From Agrocybe praecox (Eukaryota; Basidiomycota; Agaricomycetes; Agaricales; Agrocybaceae), in contig OZ024848.1 in NCBI GenBank assembly GCA_964017145.1, forward strand, positions 1,562,501 through 1,626,500: 64,000 bases of DNA, read 5' to 3'. How positions within the stretch are numbered: the first letter of the stretch is position 1; the number at the start of each line of letters is the position of its first letter. Below are positions 21,989 through 33,704 of the stretch, piece after piece. A program made the translations under genes and the position numbers. Under the pieces are notes generated by a model, which worked only from the letters and a program-made list of their open reading frames with translations, was not told the origin of the DNA and ran no database searches.

Positions 21989-23653
21989 TCAAACAATGAC
22001 ACTTTGATGAGCCGCGTCTCTGCTGAGGTCGATGTGGTCAAATTGTCGGATTGATCATAGAACATCAATGAACCAAACTTACAGATGCTGTTCAGCCGTG
22101 GCATCGTCATAGGTAATGATCGGCGTGTACAAAAACGTATCGTACAATCCAACCGCCAATTGAGCGCCCAAGATAGACGCCAGAATTGGACACCACAACC
22201 AATATTGACTGAAAAACCAAGATGGTTAGCTTCATGCTAATCAAACGGGAATGTATCCATGATAACGATATCAACGACGGAGAGACTATTGAATTAGCTC
22301 AATACAAACTCTCTACGCGTTCACGTCATCCACTGCTGTCCGCCAGTTTCCGAAATGTCAAGATACAAAGACGTAACTAGTATCTGACATCCAGGGGAAA
22401 GGTTACTCACTCTCTGTATGTATACACCTGACGTCCGTAACCTGCCATTGAAAGGAACAAACGCGGTCCGAAATCGCGTGCAGGGTTGAAGGAAAACGCT
22501 GTTTTACAATGATGAGAAACCTTATGCGATACGCGCCACACATAACAAAATCACCTGTTTGCATGCCCAAGGCAGCCCCGAGACCGAGCATGCATAAGAA
22601 CAACACCAGGGGAAGCAGACTCGTCGGAGGCGCCGCGTTTCTCTTATCGGTCGAGGCCGCAATCATAAAGGCCAGAACAGCAGTCCCAAGAAACTCGGAG
22701 AAGAAACACGAGACTGCGGTCATGTAATCGAGCTACAGACAAAACTGAGATCAGAATGGAGAGTAGCGCATTTCTATGGTGAAAAGGCCTACGGCGAAAC
22801 TCGAGAAAAAACCCGCAGTCGCTAACGTCCTAACATGGCGTCCACCTTCAAATATATCTATCGCGTGGATGTATTGCGAATACACCAGGCCCGCTCCGAC
22901 GACTCCTCCCATGACTTGTGCGAATATGTATACTGAAATAATTATCAGGATAGGGGCATATCCAAAAATAAACTTATTTACTTGGCACTTTCTTCCACGG
23001 AAATCCCCACCACGTCGCGAGCGCCAGAGTTATCTTAGTTCGTCGGCAAAATCCATAAAAATAGGAACAAGGGTCATCAACTTTCACTCACCGACGGGTT
23101 TACATGCCCACCTGAAATTCCAGCACTCGTCCAAACGGCCATCGCTAACCCTGAAGCAAAAATCTGTTAAGGGAGAAACTTGGGGCGGCCGAGGCTGGTG
23201 TATCAATTACCTATCGCCCAGCCAAAGTTCGTTGAGATATATTCCTACCAGACCATATGAGTACTGTAACGTTAATTAAAAAGGCTCGCTCACCCCCTTG
23301 TGAGTCGAGGTCACGTTTGGATTTGTAGACAGCGTCACCTGTGCATCCGCACCGGCGCCAAAAATAACGAAAATAGCAAGTCCAAGAAACTCTGCCATAG
23401 GTTCGCGTATCAAATTTCTACATAGCCGAGATTGATGCTTGATTGTTAAGGAGAGGATGTATAGATCTATGCACCTTATTTGCCGTGTTTTATAGCGATT
23501 ATTATACAACTGAAGAAGTGGTCGCCGGCGGCGAGGTCCACCTCCCGTTTCCTGAGTAGTAGTTGCATGTGACGGCATAATATAATCATCTTGAGGAAAG
23601 AGATTTGATGCAGTGGGGCCCGGCTTCGCTATTGTGGCCGTTGAGCCTGACAT
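21989..23653 (-). CDS. Aquaglyceroporin, copy A
   Basis: Ten exons: 23653-23475, 23417-23294, 23244-23211, 23150-23092, 23033-22982, 22932-22793, 22732-22555, 22498-22411, 22208-22083, 22019-21989; 336 aa. A plasma-membrane MIP channel for water and/or glycerol. It has six hydrophobic segments and two pore motifs: the first is NPS (130-132) instead of NPA, the second NPAR (260-263) followed by DFGPR. Family markers: [45 protein letters not shown]. The N-terminus is Ser/Thr-rich with a basic patch (GGPRRRRP). The last exon start is ambiguous by five bases, but only the join at 22019 keeps frame. It is a tandem paralogue of copy B. Confidence 0.93.
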
Positions 23654-25635
23654 ATGGTTTGCCAGTTGAGTTGACTATTTTCAATAGAGCAGCAGGGAGG
23701 AGCAGAGACAGAATTCGCCGAGCACCCTCTCCAGTTAAGATGGTATTTAAGTCCCTGGCCAGCAAGCATACAATCTTTCTGTTTCAAGGCAATGTGCACC
23801 TTGAACGCTTGGACATATGTACGCTGATTTTATGCCTACAATTTTGTCGAACGTAGGACGCGAGTTATCCTACCTATGTACCTGAAGTACCCGGACGATT
23901 TCGGCGAGAAGAAACAGCCCGGTTCCATGACGTATACTCCGATTTAAGAGTGGGAAAGACCAAATATTCTCTTCGTGCTCAATATATGTGGCCATCACAT
24001 GTCATGGACAAGACAGGTAGGTTTGCGGGTTACTTATCTTGTCAACGTCGGGACCATTGTCAATATATGACATGAAAATTGAACGATTCCCATGACCTAA
24101 CGTTCCATCGAGCCTCGATCATGTGTACCGCGATTTTTTCGCACAACTGGGTGGTATGTAAACTGGTGGGCTCATGAATGACGTATAGTGATGAGTACTT
24201 ACGATGATAGCACATAACAGAAGCAACAGTTGGCTGCGGTCATTGAGCAATTTCTGTCTATTCGATGCCTCAAAAAGCATTGAAAATAGGAGATCGACTG
24301 CTATAATCTGGCTAGAGTGAAGCCTTCTCCCTGAGCAGCGAGAAATATAAGTGATGAAGTTGATTATGAGGCGTTTACATGCTGCTTTCGTGTCAACCAT
24401 ACGGTTCAGGGGTGTCACCGGGCAGCAAAGATACACGTTCCTTACCAGAGTGTGTAATTCACACAAGTTCCTGTTCCCTGTCCATAGCGACCCTCACCAA
24501 GGCCGGAACTTTAGGAATCACGGTGCTTTGCTAGCAATAGTTGACTGTCTAGACGGCTGACAATGATGATTCAAGGAGCCTATCGACTGAAAAAATTGAA
24601 ACCCCGACCGAGCTTTTCTAAATATAGACAACATGACTTTAAAAAATTGAAAATTCCCTTTAAATCGACCTACGGGCGACGCCTAGACACAGAACATGAT
24701 TGTTGTGTTAATAGATACATTTCTCAGAGATCTGGAGAGTCTCTAGCGGCGCGTAGGTCACTACAAGTTTCTTTTTTTCTTTGTTTTTTTTTGTGACTTA
24801 AATTTCATATTTGTACTTCTTACTTCTCAATACTAGAACTTAGGCGTCTGGCTTGTACAGAATTTTATTACTGTAGTTTTTAGTGGCCGCTCATTAGCTT
24901 TCGGTTAAATCTCTGCAGCCAAATTCTGACGAAATCAATACCTGGGGGCAGTAACCTGGGAGAACTTGGGGAGAACAAAGCGGGGCCCGGTATCGGGGCC
25001 CTATGTAGGGTGTCAAATAGGCAGAAAATGGCATACCTTGATATAGAACCAGTATTTCAGAAGCTTCAAGCACACACACGTACCAGACAAGTTAATTATA
25101 GTATATTGTCCAAGTATTACCAGAGGGAGGAAAACATCGAGGAACATCCGATGCGAGTCAGGACCGAGGCCGAGAGTCATCACGCGGGACGTGGGACGAT
25201 TGCTAGAGGCGGCACCAGGAATTTGCGGCCCGGGCTTCGGCATCCAGGCCCATATGGGTTTTCGCAACACCCCATAAGACCTGTTCCACTTCGTGTCCAG
25301 GTATAACGAGGAAGTAAATAGAACAAACGCATTCCACCACAACACCCCCCATATCACAAAATTTCTCTTAAAACAGAGCAACGCAAGGTATTTTAGTAAA
25401 CGATCATATTATTGAATCTTCCATCCACAAAGGCAAATGTGGTAAGTACGTACATACACATCAGTACATACATACAACAAGCGACAACAGGGTACAAAGA
25501 TTTGACATCATGTAAGGTAAAGTGCGTCGAACCACCTAGAACCAGCCTCAAAAGAAAAAAAGAAAGAAAAACATCCCGTTATCGTGAGAGAGAGTACGCC
25601 TATGTCGTACTCAACACAATCGTGGGGTTCGGATC
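23654..25635. other. Long spacer between the aquaporin copies
   Basis: About 2 kb. A minus-strand frame at 25013-25381 has a hydrophobic start (VIWGVLWWNAFVLF) and a Trp/Pro-rich middle (YGVLRKPIWAWMPKPGP) and could be a small unknown protein or the 3' UTR of copy B; support is weak. The other frames (for example 24119-24466 minus) look random. No transposon ends found. Confidence 0.35.
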
Positions 25636-27163
25636 TTAAACTTGGCTGTCGTTAGATTTGGGGCTAGAGACCCCGCTTTCATCCGTGAAGAGGAGTTTAC
25701 TGAACAGAGGTAAGTATGCGGGATACAAGAGAGGATATGAATAGGCTAACGGGTTTTCGTTACGATCAAAGGGGTCTTGTTCGTTAAGGAAAAAGTCGTA
25801 GAATCCAACAGCAGCTTGAGCACCAATTATGGGAGCAATAATGGGGCACCAAAGCCAGTATTGACTGGATCAAAGATTATAAGTACTTGTTGCTTATATC
25901 AGTGAAAGTCATAAGTAGCCATACTTTCTGTAAGTGTACAACTGTTTCCCGTAGCCCGCGAAAGTAAGCAGGAGACGAGGGCCAAAGTCACGGGCAGGGT
26001 TGTATGAGAACGCTATTCCCACGTCAGCAAGCATGATAAGGGTTACATAGAGCTTCACATACAAGTTTGCATGCCAAGTGCGGTTCCAAGGCCGAGGAGG
26101 GTGAGGAAGAGTGCGACAGGGAGCATACCACTGGGTGGTGCATTGTTCTTCTTGTCGGTGGCAGCGACAACGATGAAGACAAGGATCGCCGCTCCCAGGA
26201 ATTCAGTGAAGAAGCACGTCGCCGCACCCATGTAGTCGAGCTAGTTTGATGAAGTTCGGTACCGAATCAGAATTCCAATTCTCATTGATAAGTTTCATGT
26301 AACTTCATAAATCAACTCACAGCGTAAGTTGCGAACAATCCGGCGGTGGCCCTAGTACGAACACCAGAGCCGCCTTCGAAAATGTCAATAGCATCTCTGT
26401 AGTTTCCGTATACGATAGCAGCGCCGACGACACCGCCCATCAGTTGAGCGAATATGAAAGCTTTTAGAGAATAATAAGGGACGCTAGATGGACGTTAAAG
26501 AGTTGTTCACATACCGGGTACTTTGCGCCAGGAGAATCCACGCCATGTAGCCAACGCCAGAGTAACCTAGAAGATACCACAGGATGTTGGAATAGAACAT
26601 TCAATTCCAGTTGCAGAGAAAATACGTACAGCAGGATTCAAATGACCACCGGAAATACCACCACTAATCCATGCACCTAATGCAAGACCTATGGGGGACA
26701 TTTAGGGTTTTCTATTCTTTAGTTTATGAACTTAGACCCACCAATGGCCCAACCAAAATTAGCAGAGAGGAAATCCTAGCAAAGAGGTCATATTTATGAA
26801 ATCAACATGGTTGAAAATATCACTGCGTTACTCACTCCCTTGGGAGAAGAAGCGACGCCCTTGTTCGTGGACAAAACGACGGAACAGTCGACGCCCGTAC
26901 CCAGGATGACGAACACCGCAACACCAAAGAACTCAGCCATAGGTTCACGGATGACTTGGCTGAAAATAGTGTCAGCGCTTCCTCGTCCAGGTTGTCCTGC
27001 GCACATAGGTGAGCATTGCTCACCGAATTTTGCTCATGGTGCTCTTGGGCTTTTGGGGAGGGAAGTAAGAGCCCAAGACTGGCATCTCTGGTTGGTTTCC
27101 TTTGGGTGTCATCTCTCCCATTCCAGGTTTAGCGAGCGTGAAGGATGAGGAACTGGATTGCAT
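25636..27163 (-). CDS. Aquaglyceroporin, copy B
   Basis: Nine exons: 27163-27024, 26959-26836, 26775-26742, 26688-26630, 26566-26515, 26460-26321, 26240-26063, 26012-25925, 25864-25636; 347 aa. MIP channel with canonical NPA (117-119) and NPAR (247-250, then DFGPR). Conserved segments match copy [76 protein letters not shown]. The N-terminus differs ([18 protein letters not shown]) and the C-terminus is longer ([20 protein letters not shown], then a hydrophilic end). Exons 2-8 have exactly the lengths of those in copy A. Confidence 0.95.
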
Positions 27164-28414
27164 GGTCCTTTAAAGTGTCGATATTTTCTATTGTTTTTCT
27201 GATTTTTTGTCCCTGCCGGGTTGGACAAGGTTTAAGGCCCAGGGGGAGGGATTGAGAGTTGAAAGAGTGAATGAAGTCGGTATAGAGAATAAGCAGCGGA
27301 CCAGCGCTGCCTGTCTTTATAAAATATGATCGCTTAAGGTTCTGTGTACCTCGTCAACGAAGGTACGAAAATGAACTATTCCAAGCAAACGAGATTAAAA
27401 AAATTTACACGTCATGCAACTAAAGTAGGTGGACGTACCTAGTAAAGACCCGCTTGGACTACCCTAACCGCCCACACGCTGTAAAAAGCGGCGGGTATCT
27501 ATCCCGTAAAGGCAGTTTTACCCCGGTAAGTCAGGAAATTATCAAACAATTTGATGCCAACTTGTCCGTCTTATCACCCGGTTGGTATATGTACGGCCAG
27601 TCGCGTCCTTTTGATTGTTCATGCCAGCGCTGAAACGCTGTCTTTTCGATAATAACGACACTAAATTAACAGTGCATCCTCGGTGAGTGGGTTTTTTCTG
27701 AATTTTCAGCTTAACCCGCAGAACAACTCCGATAACTTGAAGAGTCCCATTGACTTTGTAGACCGCAAGCGAGAAAAACCCTATGCCCACATGTTTGATG
27801 GGCAACGTCGGATCTCAAAGTCAAATAAATAGGCTTACAGCACGCCGCTTGAACAACAACCAACGAAAAACTTACTTGCGGCGACGCATAGGGGAATGAA
27901 TGCACTTCGATTCACGTACATGATGCTTCTGTTCATCTAAAAAAATAGAAACTAGCCTCAAAGCGAACGGTACTCTTTTCTCCAATGCTGCGATGATGCA
28001 TACTCGGTGTTGCTGAGAAGTTGGACAGCTAGGACTTTCTTCAGAGACGAACCTAGAATCTCTGACCAAACTCCGAGGCTGGTACTGTTGCAGCTCCTAA
28101 GTCCTGGGCCTTGAAGAATTGAATCTGGAGAATTCGAGCCTTCAAATCGTTCAAAGTGCCGACTGCCTTTCTGGTCATCGGAAGAGGAACAAGATGAAGT
28201 TCAAACAGGAACAAAAGTTGAACGTTGACGCGTGAAGGCGCTTCAACGGGATACATTCGGCAGGCTCGCCAGTAATGCTGAGAGCGTCGAGCTTTGTTCC
28301 TAACATGCACAATTAGATGATTAAGCTCAAAATGACGATGTGCCGGTTCGGCTCTCCGCGTCAGTCAACTCACTGAATCAGCCTCACTCAGTTCTTCCCG
28401 TCCCATATATCACC
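27164..28414. other. Intergenic; possible degenerate coding fragment
   Basis: 1.25 kb upstream of copy B and of ISD11, which are divergent. On the minus strand at about 27960-28310 two overlapping frames look mildly protein-like (one includes SEILGSSLKKVLAVQLLSN), but splice sites are inconsistent and no family is recognised, so it may be a decayed gene. The rest looks non-coding. Confidence 0.35.
27315..27321 (-). promoter_or_regulatory. TATA-like element of aquaporin copy B
   Basis: TATAAAG on the minus strand, about 150 bases upstream of the start codon. Confidence 0.4.
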
Positions 28415-28858
28415 ATGTCAGTGGGTACACCAAGCCGACAAGCCATTCTGAGCCTGTACCATAACATGCTGCGCACGTCGCAGTCGTACAGCTCGTACAA
28501 TTTCCGTGAATACTTTGTAAGACGGACGAAGGACACTTTCCGGACAATGCAGGTACGTTTTTTCCATTTATCTCCTTCTCAAGTCCGTATAATCTTCCTG
28601 TTAGACCATTTCTTCTATACTTTTCAACTAAAGATGACATTTTCCGAAATGAATATTGATCTCCCGCTCTTCCGTTTATTGTAGGAGGAAACAGACCCGG
28701 AAAGACTGCGCTCGATGTACTCGGAGGCTGTCAAGGAAAGCACTGTACTCAAACGAGGTGCAATCGTCAACCAGCTTTATGGTGGCTGGAAGCTCGCTGT
28801 CGAGGTTCAAAATACTGAAAAGCAACCCGAGAAAGTCCTCGAGAGGTCCGACAGTTAA
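28415..28858 (+). CDS. ISD11: ISD11 / LYRM4 iron-sulfur assembly protein
   Basis: Two exons, 28415-28552 and 28685-28858; 103 aa. ISD11 stabilises the mitochondrial cysteine desulfurase Nfs1 in the Fe-S cluster machinery. LYR-family signature: SRQAILSLYHNMLRTSQSYS with the L-Y-(R/H) tripeptide, then the ISD11 hallmark NFREYFVRRTKDTF and a second helix pair with VLKRGAIVNQLYGGWKLAVE, close to yeast Isd11 (VLKRQSVISQMY). The tripeptide reads LYH rather than LYR. The intron is 132 bases, longer than most here. Initiator context is CACCATG. Confidence 0.93.
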
Positions 28859-29134
28859 GTGGTGAACGTCGGATGGAATCTAAAGCAACAACCCCATATT
28901 CTATGGGCTCATTCACGACGACAGTCGTATTTGGATATAGAAGAAAGCAGAAACATGCTTATGCTGGCTGGCAATGGTGTTGGCAGTAATCATTGTACAT
29001 TAGGGTATATCCCATCGTAGTATTCGTTAGATCTGTCGCTTTTCTTCCCAGCTGCTGTGATATGGGAATATCATTAATTGGTTTAAAGCATACATCCGAA
29101 CATCGTGAGGGGCAAGAAATCATAACCATAGATT

Positions 29135-29756
29135 TTATGGTTTCTTAGATGACTCTTCAGCAACATCCTGTGAAACAGAATCTCCGCCTTTTGTCCACTG
29201 CTGCCAACTACTGCTCCCCTTGACCGCCTCGATCGTACTGTGATCCTCCTTTTTGACAGTCTTGGGTCCCTTTACCACCATCTTTCCGCTACTCAATCCT
29301 GACCCTTCCTCTTGTTCAGTCACTGCTTCTACACCCCTCAATCTCTCCGCGAACTCGAGCTTTTCCTGGGCCTTTTTGTGTTCCCTCTGCTCCTCTAATG
29401 CCGCTGAGTTTCCCATCTGCGGTCCCTCGATGCCTAAATTGGTTTTCAGCCACTCCCTTCCCCATGTAGAGCCCAGAAGTAGCGCGACAACTGTCAACCC
29501 TTGCAGGCCTACTCGTGCACGAAGCCAGTAGTTCATGTCTTTCGATTTACCAGCTCGTAGTTTGACGGCAGACATGACAAGTGCACCACATGTGGCGAGA
29601 CATCCTGTTCAGGTTATGATTTGTATTAGAGAACTAAAAACCATCATGAACATACGACGCACCGATGGGAACCCATGGATTTTCCTTGAATTTCCGACTG
29701 AACTTTTGAGTCCACGCCTCCGGGGCAGCTTGCTCTGCTTGTGCAATAGGGCTCAT
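29135..29756 (-). CDS. RCF1: Respiratory supercomplex factor 1 (HIG1 domain)
   Basis: Two exons, 29756-29663 and 29604-29135; 187 aa. Rcf1 is an inner-membrane protein that helps join complexes III and IV. The HIG1 domain is clear: FKENPWVPIG, CLATCGALVMSAVKLRAG (TM1), MNYWLRARVGLQGLT with the conserved Arg/Gln face, and VVALLLGSTWG (TM2). The C-terminal half (about 90-187) is charged coiled coil and low complexity. 276 bases separate it from the convergent ISD11 gene. Confidence 0.93.
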
Positions 29757-30414
29757 ATTTGAAGATGTAGACAGTTAAGAGATTTTAACCGGAAAAGCAG
29801 GGGTAGAGTTGGCCTCCAAGTCAAGAGACGGACTGTCAAAGGTGGCAAAACCCTGCACGAGTCGGCAGACTAGTTTTCAGCCAGAAGCGCGACTCAGATT
29901 TGGTAACCCCGGATTGAAAGGCATTGTGTTGCTCACAAATACTAGGTATATTGGAGTTCTGTTGTCTTTACCGTGGACAACGTTCAGCTCTGTATAATTA
30001 AAATCCAAGACGATGGTGGAAGGAGGCAGAAAGCAAACCCCGAATGCTGTCAAAACGCGTCGCCTAGAACATCCGTCATGGCTGCCTTTTTGGGAAGTTC
30101 ACCGAAAATTGTTGTCAAAAAATGCGATTCTAGATGTCGCGTACGTAGGATATATTACATACATAGATATACTGATGAATGGTCTGATAATTTACACAAA
30201 ACATCTCTCAGAAAATGAGAGAAAAGAACTAGATGAAAGATGGAGTGGCTGGTAAAAGGCAAGCGTTTCAAATGGCCATCGAAAGGCGACGTATGCCTGG
30301 GCCAATCTTCCTCGAGACAAAGGAGAAACGATGGGAATAATCATGGTATCTTCATTATAGTACTTCTTCCCAAGACCTCCATCCAAGAAAAGTTTCCGCC
30401 TTAAACGATTTCGA
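29757..30414. other. Intergenic, no supported gene
   Basis: 658 bases between RCF1 and URM1, same strand. A plus-strand frame at 30013-30255 (80 codons) has no motif and is not called. Confidence 0.4.
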
Positions 30415-30838
30415 TTAACCTCCGTGTAAGGTTGAAATAAACACGACTTCATCCTTGTCCTTCAACTGGTATTCACCCTCGCCTTCGAGTTCCCAGTCCG
30501 TGTCGTTAATCAGCACTAGGATTCCAGGTCTCCTGATAGCAGCAAACGGGCACCGTATAAACGAAAAAAATAATAAGCACTGATAGAAAAGGCATAGCTT
30601 ACACTGTATCCTTCTCCATGAACAGTTCAGCCCTCTCTTTCAACATATTGTCTCTCATGTGGTGAATAAGAAAGGACAAATCAGCCGGTTTCTTCTCCTT
30701 CGTCGACAAACTAGTAGCATCGGTGGAGTTATCGGTCGGTACAAACGATGGGATATCAATGCGGTAGGATTTTTTGTTGTCGAAAAGCAATTCAAGCCCT
30801 CCTCCGAATTCGATTTTGACAGATATCGAGGACGACAT
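30415..30838 (-). CDS. URM1: Ubiquitin-related modifier 1
   Basis: Two exons, 30838-30603 and 30532-30415; 117 aa. URM1 is a sulfur carrier for tRNA wobble-uridine thiolation and a ubiquitin-like modifier. The beta-grasp start [17 protein letters not shown] is typical, followed by [38 protein letters not shown] and the end STLHGG, whose terminal Gly-Gly is thiocarboxylated by Uba4. An insert rich in Thr/Ser/Asp (about 33-48) makes it slightly longer than yeast Urm1 (99 aa). Confidence 0.96.
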
Positions 30839-31229
30839 TTATTATATTAGATGTGGTATATTTCCACCGAGAATTGAGTCAATTATGAAAAGAAAATGCG
30901 CAGGAGACTTGGACGTTTGAACGATGAAGAGAACTCGACCAGGCCGCTCAGCCGAATCCTGGTCCATCCATGATCTCTTGATCGTCGATCAGAATGATCA
31001 TGTGACCAAAGGCCCCTATTCTGCATCGAACGCGCACTGAGCAGGACTGCGCGTTCCGCGATAACTCCAAAAGGTAAAGCGAGCTCAATGGCCGAGAAAA
31101 ACTTGTTTACACGGCTCCAGCCTCAAAACAGGTTTTTTAAAATTAAACTAAATAAATAAATAGCTAAGATCGTGACTTATGTGGATGCTACGAATAATGC
31201 CCACTGCGGGGATATCAAATTGGAGCCCT
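30839..31229. other. URM1 upstream region
   Basis: 391 bases between the URM1 start and the stop of the next gene (same strand). Nothing recognised. Confidence 0.4.
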
Positions 31230-31701
31230 CTACTTGCGTCCCCAGATTTTGTCGCACTTCTTGTAGCAAGCTTGTCTGTTGTCTCCGGAAAGAGACTGGC
31301 ATCCAGCGTAGCAGACTGACTTAGAGCGCCTAAAATAAAATAAACCGTTGTAAATATAGTCTTTGCGGACAGTGAAGCTGAATCTCACCTCTCAAGCCTC
31401 TCGAGGTCACGTTTTGCAAAGTAGAGCTAGAGCACCAAGCATTTTAAGTTAACTTCTGAGTCTAGTGATATAATTTCAGTAGATTACCTCTTCAGCATGG
31501 CGAGTTTGAAGTTCTTCAAAATCCCGTGCATTGAGCTCGGAGATAATAGAGTCCTCCCTCTCGAAGAGGTCATCGACGTCAACGCTACTCAGAATTTTCT
31601 ATCAATTTCAGCGTGATGATTTCTTGAGTAAGGACTTACCCTTGGGCGAGCACAGCGGTAGCAACGGTAGCGAGAACAAGGAAGGGTGCAAAGAACTTCA
31701 T
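31230..31701 (-). CDS. Small secreted protein A, C-X3-C-X10-C-X3-C core
   Basis: Four exons: 31701-31640, 31584-31488, 31426-31389, 31329-31230; 98 aa. A signal peptide (MKFFAPFLVLATVATAVLA) is followed by an acidic helical segment (VDVDDLFERE, ARDFEELQTRHAEELYFAKR) and a dibasic site (LERR, Arg66-Arg67). The remaining 31 residues contain all four cysteines after the signal peptide: C72-YAG-C76, ten residues, C87-YKK-C91, then DKIWGRK. This looks like a pre-pro-peptide with Kex2-type processing releasing a two-disulfide helical hairpin. Processing and fold are inferred; function unknown. A TATA box lies about 110 bases upstream. It is a tandem paralogue of the gene at 33271-33704. Confidence 0.88.
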
Positions 31702-31810
31702 GGCGAATGATAGTGTAATTTGAATGAGGGTGTAAAGTACTAGTTAAGTTGTTGAGTGATACGCAATGTGTGTTGGGGCTCTGGAATATTTTAGCAAAAC
31801 CAGAACCAGG

Positions 31811-31817
31811 TTTTATA
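31811..31817 (-). promoter_or_regulatory. TATA box of small secreted protein A
   Basis: TATAAAA on the minus strand, about 110 bases upstream of the start codon. Confidence 0.6.
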
Positions 31818-33154
31818 CCTCTTTACTGTGTTTATGCTGCGACCATTAGGTCTATTTTTAGGACATTAAGCGACGGGCGATCGCTGAGTGTCCCCTTCCT
31901 TCTCCAAGGGTCAAACGAATAGTTTCATACTTCTGCTTTGAAACAATCCGCTTAGATGATTGGTAAGGGTAGCGGACTTTGACTATGCTTTCATCGACCA
32001 AGATGCGCGACCGCTTGAGAACGTATTGACTGCAAATTGGAATAAATGCTACGGTAATTGTTGGCGCCAACAAACCTCCTGCGAGATTCGAAGGCTTACT
32101 TCGCAGCTTCGGACTCCAGCTTCAGACTCGGTCCGCACTCAGTATAAACCTTCGCACATGGATTGTAGATGTATAGCAAGATATCTTTCTTATATTGTTC
32201 TTCATCATTTCCTGATTGATTGTATGTTGCTTCCTTATCTTCGGCTAGTCTGCCCCCTTCGTTTTCTCTATTCCATGCTTCGAACACCTCTTAGACTTTT
32301 ATTACTTTGACTGAGGTCTGTATATCAACTTCTATTTACTTATGCCTATCGTAGCTATTCTTGTGTTCCTATAGGTATATAACCACGCACACAGTCTGTT
32401 CTTACTCGACCGACCCTTATTCTTGTGTTCCTGTAGTAATATTCTTTATCAAATCATTCATCATCACTCGGCAAAAAAATCTTGACTCTAACATTGTCAA
32501 TTGAGCTGCCATGGCTCTTCGGATACAATAGTCGATAAATCAAGTCGCTCACGCATTAAATATTACTAGAAGGATCTACAACAGTCTGAGAAGTACTGGA
32601 AGATTACATTTGCATACTTTGTAACAGCCTGATGTGGTGAAGATCTTACTGGTAAAAGATCTTACGGAAGGATATTTGACTACCGCCTCAGTGGGAGCAA
32701 CCCCTAATCCTAATCATTACCAATGGCTCCACCTCTATTTCACTGTTGTTTTTTCAAAATTTTATAATCATGTGTTTATTAGGGCGTTTCACGTTCGCGC
32801 TTTCGTTTGGCTTTCGTACCTATTCATCTGCGTTCTGACGTGTTCTCTTTCTTGACTTTTATGTCTTCGGCAAAAGCCAGAATGTTATTGGCTGCCTCGG
32901 GGTTCTTTGCTGGGTCCCATTTTCGGTGGTAGAGTCAAAATTTGCAGGAATATGCAAGAATAGGACGGGAATAGGCTGACTGTGGGAGAGGATGATTGTA
33001 TAATTTAATCTACATACTGGCAAATAGTTATATAAATGTCTCTTGGAAAAACGGACCGAAAAACGGGGGGAAATCCGTCCACAAAGAGGGTTGTGGCTGC
33101 TTTTGCATACTTGAAAATGATGTGGGGGTGCAAAAATCGCACAAAAACCACACA

Positions 33155-33166
33155 CCCCCCCCCCCC
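33155..33166. repeat. Poly-C homopolymer (12 C)
   Basis: Twelve consecutive C preceded by CACA. A G-run about 30 bases upstream (TGTGGGGGTG, 33121-33130) could pair with it as a hairpin. Confidence 0.8.
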
Positions 33167-33270
33167 GAATTCGCCTGGAAATCACCAATGTGAAACGCCT
33201 TAATAGATGTATACGCGAGGTTGGCAACTATACGCGAGGTGCAAACTCCGGACCTGTATAAAGTTGGCCA

Positions 33271-33704
33271 CTAATTCCCCCAAATCCTGTCACACTTCCT
33301 CCAGCAGTTAAGTTTGTTAGGTCCTGTGAAAGTTGCACATCCTGCGTAACACACGCTTCTGGAACGCCTGCGAATTTTGCGGATCAGCTCAAAGCGCTAA
33401 CCTGGCAATGAAAGCTCAGACAACCTTTCTAAGCGCTCTAGATCACGTTTGGCTTGGAATATTTCTTCAGCATGGCGGACTTGGATGTCTTCATACTGCC
33501 GAGCAGTCAGCTGGCCGCCCTCAGTACCGACAATGTCATCCCTTTCGAATAAATCATCGACAAAGTCTGACCCGGGCCTTTAGAATGCATTAGATTCGAT
33601 AAACCTGTGCTAATGGAAAAGTGGGATATGACATACGCCTGTGCAAACACCGACGTGGCAGCAGTCACGACAAGTAGGAGAGGAAAACTAGAGAAAAACT
33701 TCAT
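33271..33704 (-). CDS. Small secreted protein B, C-X3-C-X10-C-X3-C core
   Basis: Three exons: 33704-33637, 33577-33425, 33367-33271; 105 aa. Signal peptide MKFFSSFPLLLVVTAATSVFA, acidic propeptide-like region (FVDDLFERDD, QYEDIQVRHAEEIFQAKRDL), dibasic site (LERR, Arg74-Arg75), and a 30-residue tail with C80-YAG-C84, ten residues, C95-WRK-C99 and the end DRIWGN. The order, spacing and exon phases match copy A, but the intron that splits the HAEE/LYFAKR region of copy A is absent. A TATA element lies about 90 bases upstream. Function unknown. Confidence 0.88.

Larger units (their letters stand above)
31702..33270. other. Spacer between the two secreted-protein genes
   Basis: 1.57 kb, T-rich, with only short incoherent frames. 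It contains the TATA box of copy A and a poly-C tract. No third copy of the peptide gene recognised. Confidence 0.45.
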
